A DNA stretch of 64,000 nucleotides from Elusimicrobiota bacterium (GTDB taxonomy: Bacteria > Elusimicrobiota > Elusimicrobia > UBA1565 > UBA9628), in assembly GCA_016212855.1 (NCBI GenBank), contig JACRDP010000004.1, positions 1 to 64,000 of the forward strand. The letters are read 5' to 3'. Within the stretch, counting starts at the first letter, position 1, and each line of letters opens with the position of its first letter. Positions 8,222-16,446 of the stretch are shown here, piece after piece. The notes under the pieces were generated by a model. That model was not told the DNA's origin. It saw only the letters and a program-made list of their open reading frames with translations, and did no database searches. The position numbers and the translations under genes are program-made.

Positions 8222-9567
8222 AGGCCCAAGCGACTCTAGATGCTAAAGCTCTCAAGGCCGCATTCGCGGCCTTGAATCGCCAGAATCTTCTCCACGGCAA
8301 ACGATTTCCGGGCGATTCGTTCTCGCGCCAGCCCGTCCACACCGTGTATGGCGGAGCCCATCTATTTAAATCCGATTCCGCCAAGAAGCTCGGCGAGCTC
8401 GCTTTGCGCTCTTTGTCCCGCTACGCGCCCGACGCGATCACTTTTTCCCGCGCGGTCGGCATGGATGAGATTGTTGCCTTAAAGGTTTACGATCGCGTCG
8501 TCGAAAAGCTCAAGCGCGAGGCCGTCGAGGATTTCCGCATCGACTTCGAGGACGGCTACGGCAATCGCCCGGACGCGGAAGAGGACGGCCACGCCGCCTC
8601 CGCCGCCGAGGAGGTCGCCAAGGGACTGGCCGAGGGGACCTTGCCCCCCTTCATCGGCATCCGCATCAAGACGTTCTCGAACGAGCTTGCGGTCCGGTCG
8701 GCCCGCACGATGGATATCTTCCTGACGACGCTCATCCGCGCGACCAAGGGCGAGCTTCCCGAGCCGTTCTACGTGACCTTGCCCAAGATCGTGCACCCGG
8801 GCCAGGCGGCGGCGCTGCACAAGCTCCTGAACGCGTTCGAGAAGAAGAAAAAGCTCAAGCCGAACACGATCAAGGTCGAGCTCATGGTCGAGACCCCGCA
8901 GTCGATCATCGGCTTCGACGGGGCCGCGCCGCTGCGCGCGATGGCGGACGCTCTGCCCGGCCGCTGCACGAGCGCGCACTTCGGCACCTACGACTACACC
9001 GCCTCCTGCAACATCACCGCCGCGCACCAGCGCATGGATCATCAGTCCTGCGATTTCGCCAAGCACGTGATGCAGGTGACCTTGGCCGGCACCGGGATCA
9101 ACATGTCCGACGGCGCGACGAACGTGATGCCCGTCGGCCCTCACCGGGCCACGCCCGGTGAATATCTGTCCGCCGAACAGGACCGCGAGAACGTCGAGGC
9201 CGTGCGCCGCGCGTGGAAGCTGCACTACGACCACGCGACGCACTCGCTCGTGAACGGTTTCTATCAGGGCTGGGATCTGCACCCCGCCCAGCTGCCCACG
9301 CGCTACGGCGCGGTGTACGCCTTCTTCCTCGGCGGCCTGCCCGCCGCGACCGCACGCCTGAAGAACTTCATCGAGAAGGCGGCGCAGGCGACGCTCGTCG
9401 GCGACGTGTTCGACGACGCGGCGACCGGCCAGGGCCTGCTCAATTACTTCCTGCGCGCGCGCAACTGCGGCGCGATCACCGCGGCCGAGGCCGCGGCGAC
9501 GGGGCTCACGCCCGCGGAATTCGAGTCGCGCTCGTTCCTCAAAATACTCGAAGGACGCCGCGGCTAG
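8218..9567 (+). CDS. DUF6986 / HpcH-HpaI aldolase (CitE-like) family protein
   Basis: 449 residues of the pyruvate/phosphoenolpyruvate-binding TIM-barrel superfamily, close to proteins carrying DUF6986. Acidic metal-binding candidates are in DFRIDFEDGYG near 103-113 and KVELMVETPQ near 220; SAHFGTYDYTASCN follows. CitE-like enzymes make or split C-C bonds, often with glyoxylate or acetyl-CoA. Since ureide breakdown yields glyoxylate and this gene is coupled to the xanthine dehydrogenase genes, a glyoxylate-consuming lyase or malate-synthase-like role is attractive, but this is inference. Confidence 0.8.
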   Translation: MKAQATLDAKALKAAFAALNRQNLLHGKRFPGDSFSRQPVHTVYGGAHLFKSDSAKKLGELALRSLSRYAPDAITFSRAVGMDEIVALKVYDRVVEKLKREAVEDFRIDFEDGYGNRPDAEEDGHAASAAEEVAKGLAEGTLPPFIGIRIKTFSNELAVRSARTMDIFLTTLIRATKGELPEPFYVTLPKIVHPGQAAALHKLLNAFEKKKKLKPNTIKVELMVETPQSIIGFDGAAPLRAMADALPGRCTSAHFGTYDYTASCNITAAHQRMDHQSCDFAKHVMQVTLAGTGINMSDGATNVMPVGPHRATPGEYLSAEQDRENVEAVRRAWKLHYDHATHSLVNGFYQGWDLHPAQLPTRYGAVYAFFLGGLPAATARLKNFIEKAAQATLVGDVFDDAATGQGLLNYFLRARNCGAITAAEAAATGLTPAEFESRSFLKILEGRRG

Positions 9568-9568
9568 C

Positions 9569-10258
9569 ATGCTCCGCGCCGCGGCGTTCGCGCTCGCGCT
9601 CTCGGCCTTCGCGCAATCGCACTCGGGGACCTGGGACCCCGCGCTCGGCAAGGGCGCCACCGGGCTCTTAGGCGGGGCTCTCGCGCACATGCAGACGCTC
9701 GGCCACGTCGAGTCCTGCCTGTCCGGAATGATGGCGACGGTCAATATTTACCACCCCGCCGACAGACAGGACCCGCGGTCGCGAGCCGGCGCGATCAACA
9801 GCTTCGACTACTACTTTTTTTCTCCGGCCAAGCCGCACCGGACCGTCCTCTCCATCAACGAGCCGATCGACGGCGGCCCCCTGCCGCAGAACTCCCGCTA
9901 CCACGAATACGATCCTCAGTATATCGGCGACAGCGCCGAGAGAGGCGGCGTCGGGTTCAGCCACATCGACGTGCGCGAAACCTGCATCTCGGAGCTTCGC
10001 GTCGATTCCTCCCAGGCTCTCGCCGTCGCGGCGAAGAACGGCCTGCCTCTGGGGACGATGACCGCCTACCGGCTGCATTTGTTACGGGCTTCGGCCGAGA
10101 CGGAGTCCGACTGGAAGGACCGCGCCCTGCGTCAGAAGACTTTTTGGGTCGTCTATCTCTCGGACCGGGACGTCAAAACAGTCCGTCAATTCCTGATCGA
10201 CGCGGTGACCGGGAAATTTCTCAAGTCGCGGGTCGTCCGCAACCCCCTGTTGTTTTGA
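9569..10258 (+). CDS. Exported protein of unknown function
   Basis: 229 residues starting one base after the preceding TAG. A signal peptide (1 to about 16) is followed by a mature region containing HPADRQDPR, two isolated Cys (SCLSG, ETCIS) and a C-terminal strand-rich part (FWVVYLSDRD, FLIDAVTGKFLKS) that vaguely resembles PepSY-like folds. I recognise no family. Its position directly after the xanthine dehydrogenase operon suggests co-transcription. Confidence 0.65.
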   Translation: MLRAAAFALALSAFAQSHSGTWDPALGKGATGLLGGALAHMQTLGHVESCLSGMMATVNIYHPADRQDPRSRAGAINSFDYYFFSPAKPHRTVLSINEPIDGGPLPQNSRYHEYDPQYIGDSAERGGVGFSHIDVRETCISELRVDSSQALAVAAKNGLPLGTMTAYRLHLLRASAETESDWKDRALRQKTFWVVYLSDRDVKTVRQFLIDAVTGKFLKSRVVRNPLLF

Positions 10259-10272
10259 AAGATGAGAGGCCT

Positions 10273-10863
10273 ATGAAAAGTCTTCCGCTGATCGCCGTTC
10301 TGACGTGCCTCCTCGCCGCGCCCGCCGGGGCGGCCATGCGCGTGGCGGCGACGACCGGCGTCCTGAGCGCCGGAGGCAAGACGCTGAAGCCCGGCGACGT
10401 CGTACCCGACGCCGAAGTGAGCCTGTCGAGCGGCGCGGCGGTCCTGACCGTCGACGGCGGACGCTTTCTTGTGACCGGCCCCGCGCGCTTCACGCCCGGG
10501 AAAAAGCAGGTCCGCCTCGGCCTCGGTTCGTGGCTGAGCGTCTTGACGCGCAAAGCCGGCAGGACTTTCTCGGTGAAGACGCCTGCGGCCGTCGCGGCGG
10601 TGCGCGGCACCGACTTCTACGTCGGCGTCGGCCCCGCGGGCGAGACCGACGTGTGCATCTGCGACGGCAAGCTCGAGGTGACGGGCGACGGCATGGCTGC
10701 GATCCCGCTGGCGGCCAAGCATCATCTCAACTACCGCTTCATCTCGTCCGCGGGTAAAACGTCCGGCGCGAAGGCCGCGATGATCGGCCATACCGACGCC
10801 GAGCTCAAAGACCTTCACGCGCGACTCGCCGCACCCCAGGCCTCCCGGGACCTTTCGAAGTAG
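10273..10863 (+). CDS. Exported FecR-domain protein
   Basis: 196 residues. Signal peptide 1 to about 20 (LLAAPAGAA), then a FecR-like beta domain: GGKTLKPGDVV, a stretch with VLTVDGGRFLV, FSVKTPAAVAAVRGTDFYV (the typical core) and CDGKLEVTGDG. FecR domains are usually periplasmic sensors or ligand-binding modules. The start is 14 bases after the previous gene and follows GAGAGG. No sigma factor gene is adjacent. Confidence 0.8.
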   Translation: MKSLPLIAVLTCLLAAPAGAAMRVAATTGVLSAGGKTLKPGDVVPDAEVSLSSGAAVLTVDGGRFLVTGPARFTPGKKQVRLGLGSWLSVLTRKAGRTFSVKTPAAVAAVRGTDFYVGVGPAGETDVCICDGKLEVTGDGMAAIPLAAKHHLNYRFISSAGKTSGAKAAMIGHTDAELKDLHARLAAPQASRDLSK

Positions 10864-10892
10864 GACCATTGCCGACGCCTTTGAGGGTCCTA
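10861..10892. repeat. Intergenic GGACC hairpin
   Basis: TAGGACC pairs perfectly with GGTCCTA across an 18-nt loop; the left arm includes the FecR-gene stop codon. Similar GGACC/GGTCC-bearing hairpins occur at 28881, 50770 and 58070. It could be a terminator without a T-run or a mobile repeat. Confidence 0.5.
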
Positions 10893-10922
10893 CGTTCCTA
10901 TCTCCGGCCGTAGGCTCGTCGC

Positions 10923-10928
10923 TATGAT
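10923..10928 (+). promoter_or_regulatory. Leaderless-type -10 box (TATGAT)
   Basis: TATGAT, 6-nt spacer, ATG at 10935. Confidence 0.7.
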
Positions 10929-10934
10929 ACGCGC

Positions 10935-12215
10935 ATGAACAAACTCCCGCTTTTCGCCGTGCTGACGTGCCTCCTCGCCGCGAACGCCTCCGCCCAGACC
11001 TCGGTCTCCGTGAACGCGGTCCGGACCACGAAGGTGGTCGTTCCTGTGCTGCCGTTCGGCACGGCGCTCGGCGGACCGGGCCTCGTTTCTCCGCTCGCGA
11101 CGCTCGGCATGACGCCGACGCTGTCCGCGCCGTCTCTGTCTCCCGCGATTTCCGCTCCGGCGGCCGCCGCCTCGGCGCTCGCCGTGCCCGCGCTCGCCGC
11201 TCAGGCCTCGGCCAAGGCCGCCGTCGCCGTTCCCGTCACGGCCGTCACGGCCGTCGCGGCCGCGCCGGCCGCCGCGAAAGCCTCCGCGCTCTCCGTCCTC
11301 TCCGTGTCCGCCGCGAGCGTCTCCGATGAGAAGGCCGGGCCCGCGAAGCTCGATGAGACGTTCGACGGCACGGCCGCCCGCAAGAGCGCGGACGACTCGG
11401 TCTCGGCGCCCGCTCCGAAGGCCCGCCGCTCCCTGCTCGGCCGCGCCGCGCTCGCCGCCGGCGCGCTCGTAGCACTTCCCTCGGCGGCGCTCGCCCAAAC
11501 GGCGATCTCCGCCGCTCCCGTCGTCGAGCCGGGCGCGATGGCGCTCGTCTTGAACTACGGCCCGCTCGCCACCGCGATCGCGGCCATCCTCGGCGCCCTG
11601 TTCGGTCTGTGGAGCGCGCGCGGCAAGGACGGCTCGCCCGCGAACGCCGGACAGGCTCTGGCCTCGTCCATCAGCTTCGGCGCGATCGCCGGCGCGGCCG
11701 CGTTCACCTTGCTCGACCTGACCAAGGTCGCCTTCCTCGGCACCGCCGTCGCGGCCATCACGCCGCTGACCGCCGCCGTGGCGACGGCCGCGCTGGCGCA
11801 GGCCGCGTTCTCCGCCAAGTTCACCGACCCCGCGACGACGCCCGCCGACCGCATCATCGGCGCGTTCCCCGCCGTGGCGATGTCCTTCGGCCTCGGCATC
11901 GGCGTGCTGGCCTTCGCCGCGCCCATCGGCCTGATGGCCCTCGCGACGGCCGCGGTCATGGCGACCGGCGCCGCGACGGCGCTGTACACCGCTCTCTACC
12001 GCCCGGAGAAGTCCGCCGCCGCCGGCCCCGCCGCGATGGGACGCGGCGTCGTCCTGCAGACCCTGATGACCGGCATGGCGTTCGCGATCGGGCCCACGCC
12101 CTACGCGCTGTTCTTCCTGGCGCTCGGCGCCTGGGGCTTCATCACGGTGATGCGCACGACCGCCCAGGAAGCCTGGAGCGCGTCCGAAGGCCTGCGCGCC
12201 CGCTTCAAGAAGTAA
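10935..12215 (+). CDS. Exported Ala/Pro/Val-rich leader with polytopic membrane domain, unknown
   Basis: 426 residues. Signal peptide ending near ANASAQ (20-21), a long low-complexity Ala/Val/Pro/Ser segment (22-135), the short motif ETFDGTAARK (141-150), then a second hydrophobic segment resembling an internal signal (about 163-185) and roughly six further membrane helices (about 195-410). The membrane part has no family I can name. The leader architecture matches the HEAT-CDF, zinc protease, MFS and nuclease-like proteins in this window. It sits between the FecR gene and the convergent HIU hydrolase. Confidence 0.75.
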   Translation: MNKLPLFAVLTCLLAANASAQTSVSVNAVRTTKVVVPVLPFGTALGGPGLVSPLATLGMTPTLSAPSLSPAISAPAAAASALAVPALAAQASAKAAVAVPVTAVTAVAAAPAAAKASALSVLSVSAASVSDEKAGPAKLDETFDGTAARKSADDSVSAPAPKARRSLLGRAALAAGALVALPSAALAQTAISAAPVVEPGAMALVLNYGPLATAIAAILGALFGLWSARGKDGSPANAGQALASSISFGAIAGAAAFTLLDLTKVAFLGTAVAAITPLTAAVATAALAQAAFSAKFTDPATTPADRIIGAFPAVAMSFGLGIGVLAFAAPIGLMALATAAVMATGAATALYTALYRPEKSAAAGPAAMGRGVVLQTLMTGMAFAIGPTPYALFFLALGAWGFITVMRTTAQEAWSASEGLRARFKK

Positions 12216-12216
12216 A

Positions 12217-12240
12217 CGATTTTATCTCAAGATAAAATCG
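12217..12240. repeat. 24-bp palindrome in convergent intergenic space
   Basis: Perfect inverted repeat with 11-base arms around a CA centre; core TTTTATCTCAAGATAAAA. It begins one base after the stop of the gene ending at 12215. The same 18-base core recurs at 18649-18666, after the deaminase gene at the other edge of the ureide genes. It may be a bidirectional terminator or an operator. Confidence 0.7.
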
Positions 12241-12291
12241 GTCCGCCGACCTGCCAAAGTGTCAGGTAAAAAATGAGCGGTTCGAGGTCAG

Positions 12292-12642
12292 TCAACTGCC
12301 GCGGTAAGTGGAGTATCCCCAAGGCGACAGCAGCAGGGGCACGTGGTGGTGGCGCGAGTCCCGCGCCGAGAAAACCACCGAGACGGACGGGTAGAACGCC
12401 GTCTGGCCCGAGCGCTTGAAGTAGGAGGCGACCCCGAAGGTCAGACGGTAGGTGCCTTTTTTTAACGCCTTCCCGTTCTTCCCCTTCATATTCATAAGGG
12501 TCTTGCAGCGCCCGTCGAGATCGGTGATGCCGCGGCCGACGGTGTGCCAGCCGCCGCCGCCGCCTTTTTCGAGGATCACGGTCACGCCGGACGCCGGACG
12601 GCCGAGCGACGTGTCGAGAACATGGGTGGTGATCGGGCTCAT
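12292..12642 (-). CDS. uraH: 5-hydroxyisourate hydrolase (transthyretin-related)
   Basis: 116 residues. Hydrolyses 5-hydroxyisourate to OHCU in urate breakdown. Family marks: N-terminal TTHVLDTSLGRPA with the active-site His, GRGITDLDGRC in the middle, FYPSVSVVF, HHHVPLLLSPWGYSTYRGS at the extreme C-terminus (YRGS is the family signature). Last gene of the reverse ureide operon; its start overlaps the uraD stop by four bases. Confidence 0.96.
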   Translation of the reverse strand: MSPITTHVLDTSLGRPASGVTVILEKGGGGGWHTVGRGITDLDGRCKTLMNMKGKNGKALKKGTYRLTFGVASYFKRSGQTAFYPSVSVVFSARDSRHHHVPLLLSPWGYSTYRGS

Positions 12643-13145
12643 GGGATCAGTTTCTCCAGTCGGATCTTGGTGATCTTGCCTTGCTCGCGCGCGGCGAGAC
12701 CTTGCTCGGTCTTCGCGTCGTTCGGCAGACGTGATTTCAGCAAATCCAGCATCTCGGCGGCGGATTTTCCGGTCGCGCACACGATGAAGATGTGGCCGAA
12801 CTTGGCCTCATACTCCTCGTTGCCCTTCGCGAGAGCGTCGAGCACGGCCTCGCTCGCGGCGGCCGCTCCGGACTGCTCGCCCTGAGCCCACTCCTTCGTC
12901 GCCGCGAACTTGGCCCGCAGGGCGTCTTTGCCGCCGATGCGCGGATGATGAGCGAACGCCTCGAGACGCTCGGACGAGGAAGCCTTCTCCCAAGCCGAGT
13001 CCGCGGCGGCGAACAAAGCGTTCCTGTCGCGGTAGGGGCGCGCGGCGAGCACGTTCTCAGCCCACTTCGCGCAGCCGCAGCAGCGGAGCAATTCCTCGCG
13101 CGCCTTCTCGGCGGGCCAGGAGTTCAGCTCCGCGAGCGTCGCCAT
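12639..13145 (-). CDS. uraD: OHCU decarboxylase
   Basis: 168 residues. Converts 2-oxo-4-hydroxy-4-carboxy-5-ureidoimidazoline to S-allantoin. Signatures are CGCAKWAENVLAARPY near 23-38, FAHHPRIGG near 64-72 with the catalytic His, and FGHIFIVCATGKSA near 118-131. Unlike Bacillus PucL it is not fused to urate oxidase. Its start lies one base after the stop of the exported unknown gene upstream. Confidence 0.95.
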   Translation of the reverse strand: MATLAELNSWPAEKAREELLRCCGCAKWAENVLAARPYRDRNALFAAADSAWEKASSSERLEAFAHHPRIGGKDALRAKFAATKEWAQGEQSGAAAASEAVLDALAKGNEEYEAKFGHIFIVCATGKSAAEMLDLLKSRLPNDAKTEQGLAAREQGKITKIRLEKLIP

Positions 13146-13146
13146 C

Positions 13147-13638
13147 TTACGGGATCACCGGCGGCGTAGTCGCCGAGGAGGTCGAGGGAACGACGGGCTC
13201 GACGGGAAGGGGCGGCGTCGGCGGCTCGGTCGTGACGGCGACCGGCGGGACCGCGACGGCGGGGCAATCTTTCGCGGCGGAGAGCGCCTCGGGATTCTTG
13301 GCCAGGAACTTGTGCAGTTCCACGACCATCTTCTCCTGCCACTTATCACCCTTATAGCCGAACTTGTAGCCGCCGAGCCGCTTGCCGCACGGCGACAGCA
13401 CGGCCTGCTTCATGTACGCGCGCATGAGCCAGCCCACGCCGAAAGTCTCCGTTTCGGTGACGACGTCGCAGTCCGCGAAGGGGCCCTTGCCCTCGACGCG
13501 CGCGAGCGACTTGAACAGCCCCGCGCCGGCGGCCTGCGCCTCGGGGATGTCCTTGCTCCACTTCACGCAGGCCCGGACCGGCAGCTCGGCCGCTCCGGCG
13601 GCGGAGGTCAGGAACAGCAGGGCGACGAGAGTTCTCAT
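13147..13638 (-). CDS. Exported protein of unknown function inside ureide operon
   Basis: 163 residues. Signal peptide (1-16, SAAGAAE), four Cys in the mature part (RACVKW, ADCDV, SPCGKR, KDCPA) that could make two disulfides, and a Pro/Thr/Ser/Val-rich C-terminal tail from about residue 128. No family recognised. It is embedded between allantoicase and uraD with a four-base overlap upstream and a one-base gap downstream, so it is surely co-transcribed with cytosolic ureide enzymes although it is exported. Confidence 0.7.
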   Translation of the reverse strand: MRTLVALLFLTSAAGAAELPVRACVKWSKDIPEAQAAGAGLFKSLARVEGKGPFADCDVVTETETFGVGWLMRAYMKQAVLSPCGKRLGGYKFGYKGDKWQEKMVVELHKFLAKNPEALSAAKDCPAVAVPPVAVTTEPPTPPLPVEPVVPSTSSATTPPVIP

Positions 13639-14591
13639 GAGCGGACTCCAATGAGACGCAGGCGAGAGACGCCTCCGTCCGGGTAGATGTTCAGGCGCAC
13701 GTGAGTGATCGGACCGTGAGCGGCGAGTTCCTTCTGGAAAAACTGCCGGGCATGAGCTCGCAGCTTCGTCTGCGGCAGCACCGGAACCCAGGACGTGAAC
13801 TCGTCGGCGAGTTCGGCCCCCGTCGCGCCGGGCTTGTGCACGCCCTCGAGCATGCAGGAGTCGGGGTAGTTGCCCTTGAAGAAATTCGTGTCGATTTCCA
13901 CCTTACGGATCACGCCTGGAGATCCGAGCTTTAGGATCGCCCAGTCGTGGCCGGGGCCGCGGCGGCGCTTGGTCTCCCAGCCGTCGCCCATGTTCTTGGA
14001 GCGGCCCGGCATGATCAGGTTCTGGGGATGAGAGTAGTGCACATCGCTGGCGAGCAGGGGCAGGCCGCCGTTCTCGACGGCGATCAGGTCGACCGGGGAC
14101 TTCTTCGGAATCCGCGCCCAGTCCGGGGCGACCTCGCCGTACACGCGCAGGCGGGCGACGCCGCCGTCGGGGAAGATGTTCAGCCGCACCTGATCCCAGG
14201 CCTTGTCGGATTTCACCGGGAGAAGGTTGTCGCCGTTGCCCTGGAGCGCCGATTTGGGAAGAATCTCGACCCACTGGCCCTTGCCGTCCTTCGCGTCGAG
14301 GCTGGCGTGCGACGGATAGTTCCCGGTGAAGAAGGTGGTCTGCACGTTGACGCCCTTGATCACGCCGCGCAGGCCGAGCCCCAGCTCGCACCAGTCGTAG
14401 CCCGGGGTGCGGCGCCGGCGCGATTCCCAGCCGTCCATCCACTTTCCGCGGACCGTATATTTGTCGGCGATCCACACCGGGGACTCGGGCTTGACGAGGT
14501 TCGCCATCGGCGCGAAAAAGTCGTCGTTGGTCTTGAGCGCCTTGCCGCCGACGCGCGACGAGGCCAGATCGATCAGCTGCGTGAAGTCCAT
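13635..14591 (-). CDS. alc: Allantoicase
   Basis: 318 residues. Hydrolyses allantoate to ureidoglycolate and urea. Two homologous jelly-roll repeats are visible: DGWESRRRRTPGYDWCELGL...TTFFTGNYP (about 57-100) and GDGWETKRRRGPGHDWAILKL...TNFFKGNYP (about 205-250), typical of the family. Start ATG 14591 lies inside the end of the allantoinase gene (19-base overlap). Confidence 0.96.
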   Translation of the reverse strand: MDFTQLIDLASSRVGGKALKTNDDFFAPMANLVKPESPVWIADKYTVRGKWMDGWESRRRRTPGYDWCELGLGLRGVIKGVNVQTTFFTGNYPSHASLDAKDGKGQWVEILPKSALQGNGDNLLPVKSDKAWDQVRLNIFPDGGVARLRVYGEVAPDWARIPKKSPVDLIAVENGGLPLLASDVHYSHPQNLIMPGRSKNMGDGWETKRRRGPGHDWAILKLGSPGVIRKVEIDTNFFKGNYPDSCMLEGVHKPGATGAELADEFTSWVPVLPQTKLRAHARQFFQKELAAHGPITHVRLNIYPDGGVSRLRLIGVRS

Positions 14592-15910
14592 GACTCGCTC
14601 CTTTTCAGCATCGGCCGGCCGCGCCGGCCCTCTCCCGCCTCCGCGCCGCGCAGGTACAGCGCGTCCACGGTCCCGCGCAGGCGCAGGCCCTCGTAAGCCG
14701 TCAATTTGTGCCGCTGGCGCACGCCCGCCCGCTCGACGTCGAACAGCGCCGCGTCGTCGAAGAGGACGAGGTCGGCGTCGCGCCCTTTCTCGATGCGGCC
14801 CTTGCGCTCGAGGCCGACGAAATCCGCCGTGTTCGCGGCGGTCCAGCGCACGACGTCCTCGAGCTGGAAGCCGCGGCGCTTGGCTCCGGACCAAACCGCC
14901 GGCAAGGTGAACTGCAGGCCCGCGATCCCGCCCCAGGCCCCGAGGAAATCCCCCGCCTCGAACTTCTTCATTTCGGGAACGCACGGAGAGTGGTCGGAGA
15001 CGACGAAGTCGAGCACGCCGCGGCCGAGCGCGCGCCACAGCTCCTCGCGGTTCTCGGCCGAGCGGATCGGCGGCGCGCACTTGAACTGGGTCGCGCCGTC
15101 GGGAATCTCCTCGGCCGCGAAGGTCAGGTAGTGCGGGCACGTCTCCGCCGTGAACGGCAGGCCTTCGTCCTTGGCGCGCTCGACGAGCGGCAAGGCCTCG
15201 GCGGCGGAGAGGTGCACGACGTGAGTGCGGCATTTGTGCCTTCGGCACAAATCGATTAATAACTCGATCGCGCGCACCTCCATCGAAGGCGGACGCGACG
15301 CGAGATAGGACGAGAACGCGCGTGGATCGGCGCCCGCGGCCGAAGCCGGGTCCAGCTCCGCATGGACGATCAGCGGCAGGCCGAGGCGCGCGAGCACGGG
15401 CATCGCCGCCTCGAGGTCTGCCTTCGTCGCGTTGGGGAATTCGTCGAGGCCGCTGTGCGTCAGGAAGGCCTTGAAGCCGACGACGCCGTCCTCGGCCAGC
15501 GGCTCGAGCTCGGCGAGGTTGCCCGGAACGATCCCGCCCCAGAACGCGGCGTCCACGGCGAGTTTGCCCTTCACCGCGTCGAGCTTGGCCTTGAGCGCGC
15601 GCCGCGTCGTCGTCACCGGCGAGCAGTTCAGCGGCATGTCCACGATCGTGCCCACGCCGCCCGCGGCCGCGGCGGCCGTCGCGGTGAGATAGCCCTCCCA
15701 CTCGGTGCGACCGGGCTCGTTGACGTGGACGTGGCAATCGACCAACGCGGGCATCACGGCCAGGTCGCCGGCCTCTTTAACGGTCACGCCCGCGGGAACC
15801 TCATCCAGCCCGACCACTCCGGCGATGACGCCGTTCTCGATCAGGACGGCTCCCTCGCGCGGTCCCTCCGGCGCGTAGATCCGTGTTCCCTTGATCGCGA
15901 GCTCGATCAC
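14573..15910 (-). CDS. allB: Allantoinase
   Basis: 445 residues from GTG 15910. Cyclic amidohydrolase that opens allantoin to allantoate with a binuclear metal site: HVH at 60-62 in DCHVHVNEPGRTEWEG, the likely carboxylated Lys in GFKAFL near 148, and the C-terminal Asp in VVSDHSPC. GTG was chosen because it overlaps the stop of the MocA-like gene (GTGA) and gives the usual beta-strand N-terminus; an upstream in-frame ATG at 16282 would run far into that gene. Confidence 0.95.
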   Translation of the reverse strand: MIELAIKGTRIYAPEGPREGAVLIENGVIAGVVGLDEVPAGVTVKEAGDLAVMPALVDCHVHVNEPGRTEWEGYLTATAAAAAGGVGTIVDMPLNCSPVTTTRRALKAKLDAVKGKLAVDAAFWGGIVPGNLAELEPLAEDGVVGFKAFLTHSGLDEFPNATKADLEAAMPVLARLGLPLIVHAELDPASAAGADPRAFSSYLASRPPSMEVRAIELLIDLCRRHKCRTHVVHLSAAEALPLVERAKDEGLPFTAETCPHYLTFAAEEIPDGATQFKCAPPIRSAENREELWRALGRGVLDFVVSDHSPCVPEMKKFEAGDFLGAWGGIAGLQFTLPAVWSGAKRRGFQLEDVVRWTAANTADFVGLERKGRIEKGRDADLVLFDDAALFDVERAGVRQRHKLTAYEGLRLRGTVDALYLRGAEAGEGRRGRPMLKRSESWTSRS

Positions 15911-16446
15911 GCCTCCACTCCGTTCAAATTGGTCAGGATCAGTTCGCAGTCGACGGGCACGGCCTCGATGCCGCGGCGGCCGAGGAACTCGTCGAGACGG
16001 TCCGTCTCGGGATTGAGCCGCTGCACGTCGAGCAAGGTGATCGTCGTCAGCAGGACGGGATGTCCGCGCTTCTCCTTGAAGGACGGGACGGCGTCGCCTT
16101 TCGCCGCGGCGAGCTTGGCGAAGACGTCCGGATCGAACACGGGCATGTCCACGTGCAGGATGTAGCTTTTCTCCACGCGCGAGGCGCGGATCAAGGCCTG
16201 CAAAGAGGCCAGCGGGGACGCGTCGGGGTTCACCGGAACCCAGAGGACCTTCGAGGACAGCTCCCGGCAGTAATCGAGCCATTCCGCCTGGATCGCGACG
16301 GCGATTTTCTCGGGCAAGGTCACCGTCATCAGAAAATCGAGCTGGGCCTCGACCAAAGGCTTGCCGTCGCGCGGCATCCAGGCTTTCGGGCCGCCCGCGC
16401 GGCGCCCGTGGCCGGCGGCGAGCAGCAGCACGCGCGGGAAATTCAT
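15907..16446 (-). CDS. pucB: MocA/PucB-like molybdopterin nucleotidyltransferase
   Basis: 179 residues. The NTP-transferase start VLLLAAGHGRRAGGPKAW (6-23) is the nucleotide-binding loop; LHVDMPVFDPD near 98 and GHPVLLT near 133 are family marks. MocA-like enzymes add cytosine to molybdopterin; in xanthine dehydrogenase clusters a homologue (PucB in Bacillus) aids cofactor maturation. The ATGA overlap with xdhC fits this role. The loop has GGPKAW instead of the commoner MGxxK. Confidence 0.85.
   Translation of the reverse strand: MNFPRVLLLAAGHGRRAGGPKAWMPRDGKPLVEAQLDFLMTVTLPEKIAVAIQAEWLDYCRELSSKVLWVPVNPDASPLASLQALIRASRVEKSYILHVDMPVFDPDVFAKLAAAKGDAVPSFKEKRGHPVLLTTITLLDVQRLNPETDRLDEFLGRRGIEAVPVDCELILTNLNGVEA

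Noticed and set aside
13635-15737. 700-codon reverse frame that appears to fuse a long upstream part to allantoicase
   Set aside because: The upstream part is the allantoinase gene in a wrong frame; allantoicase begins at ATG 14591.
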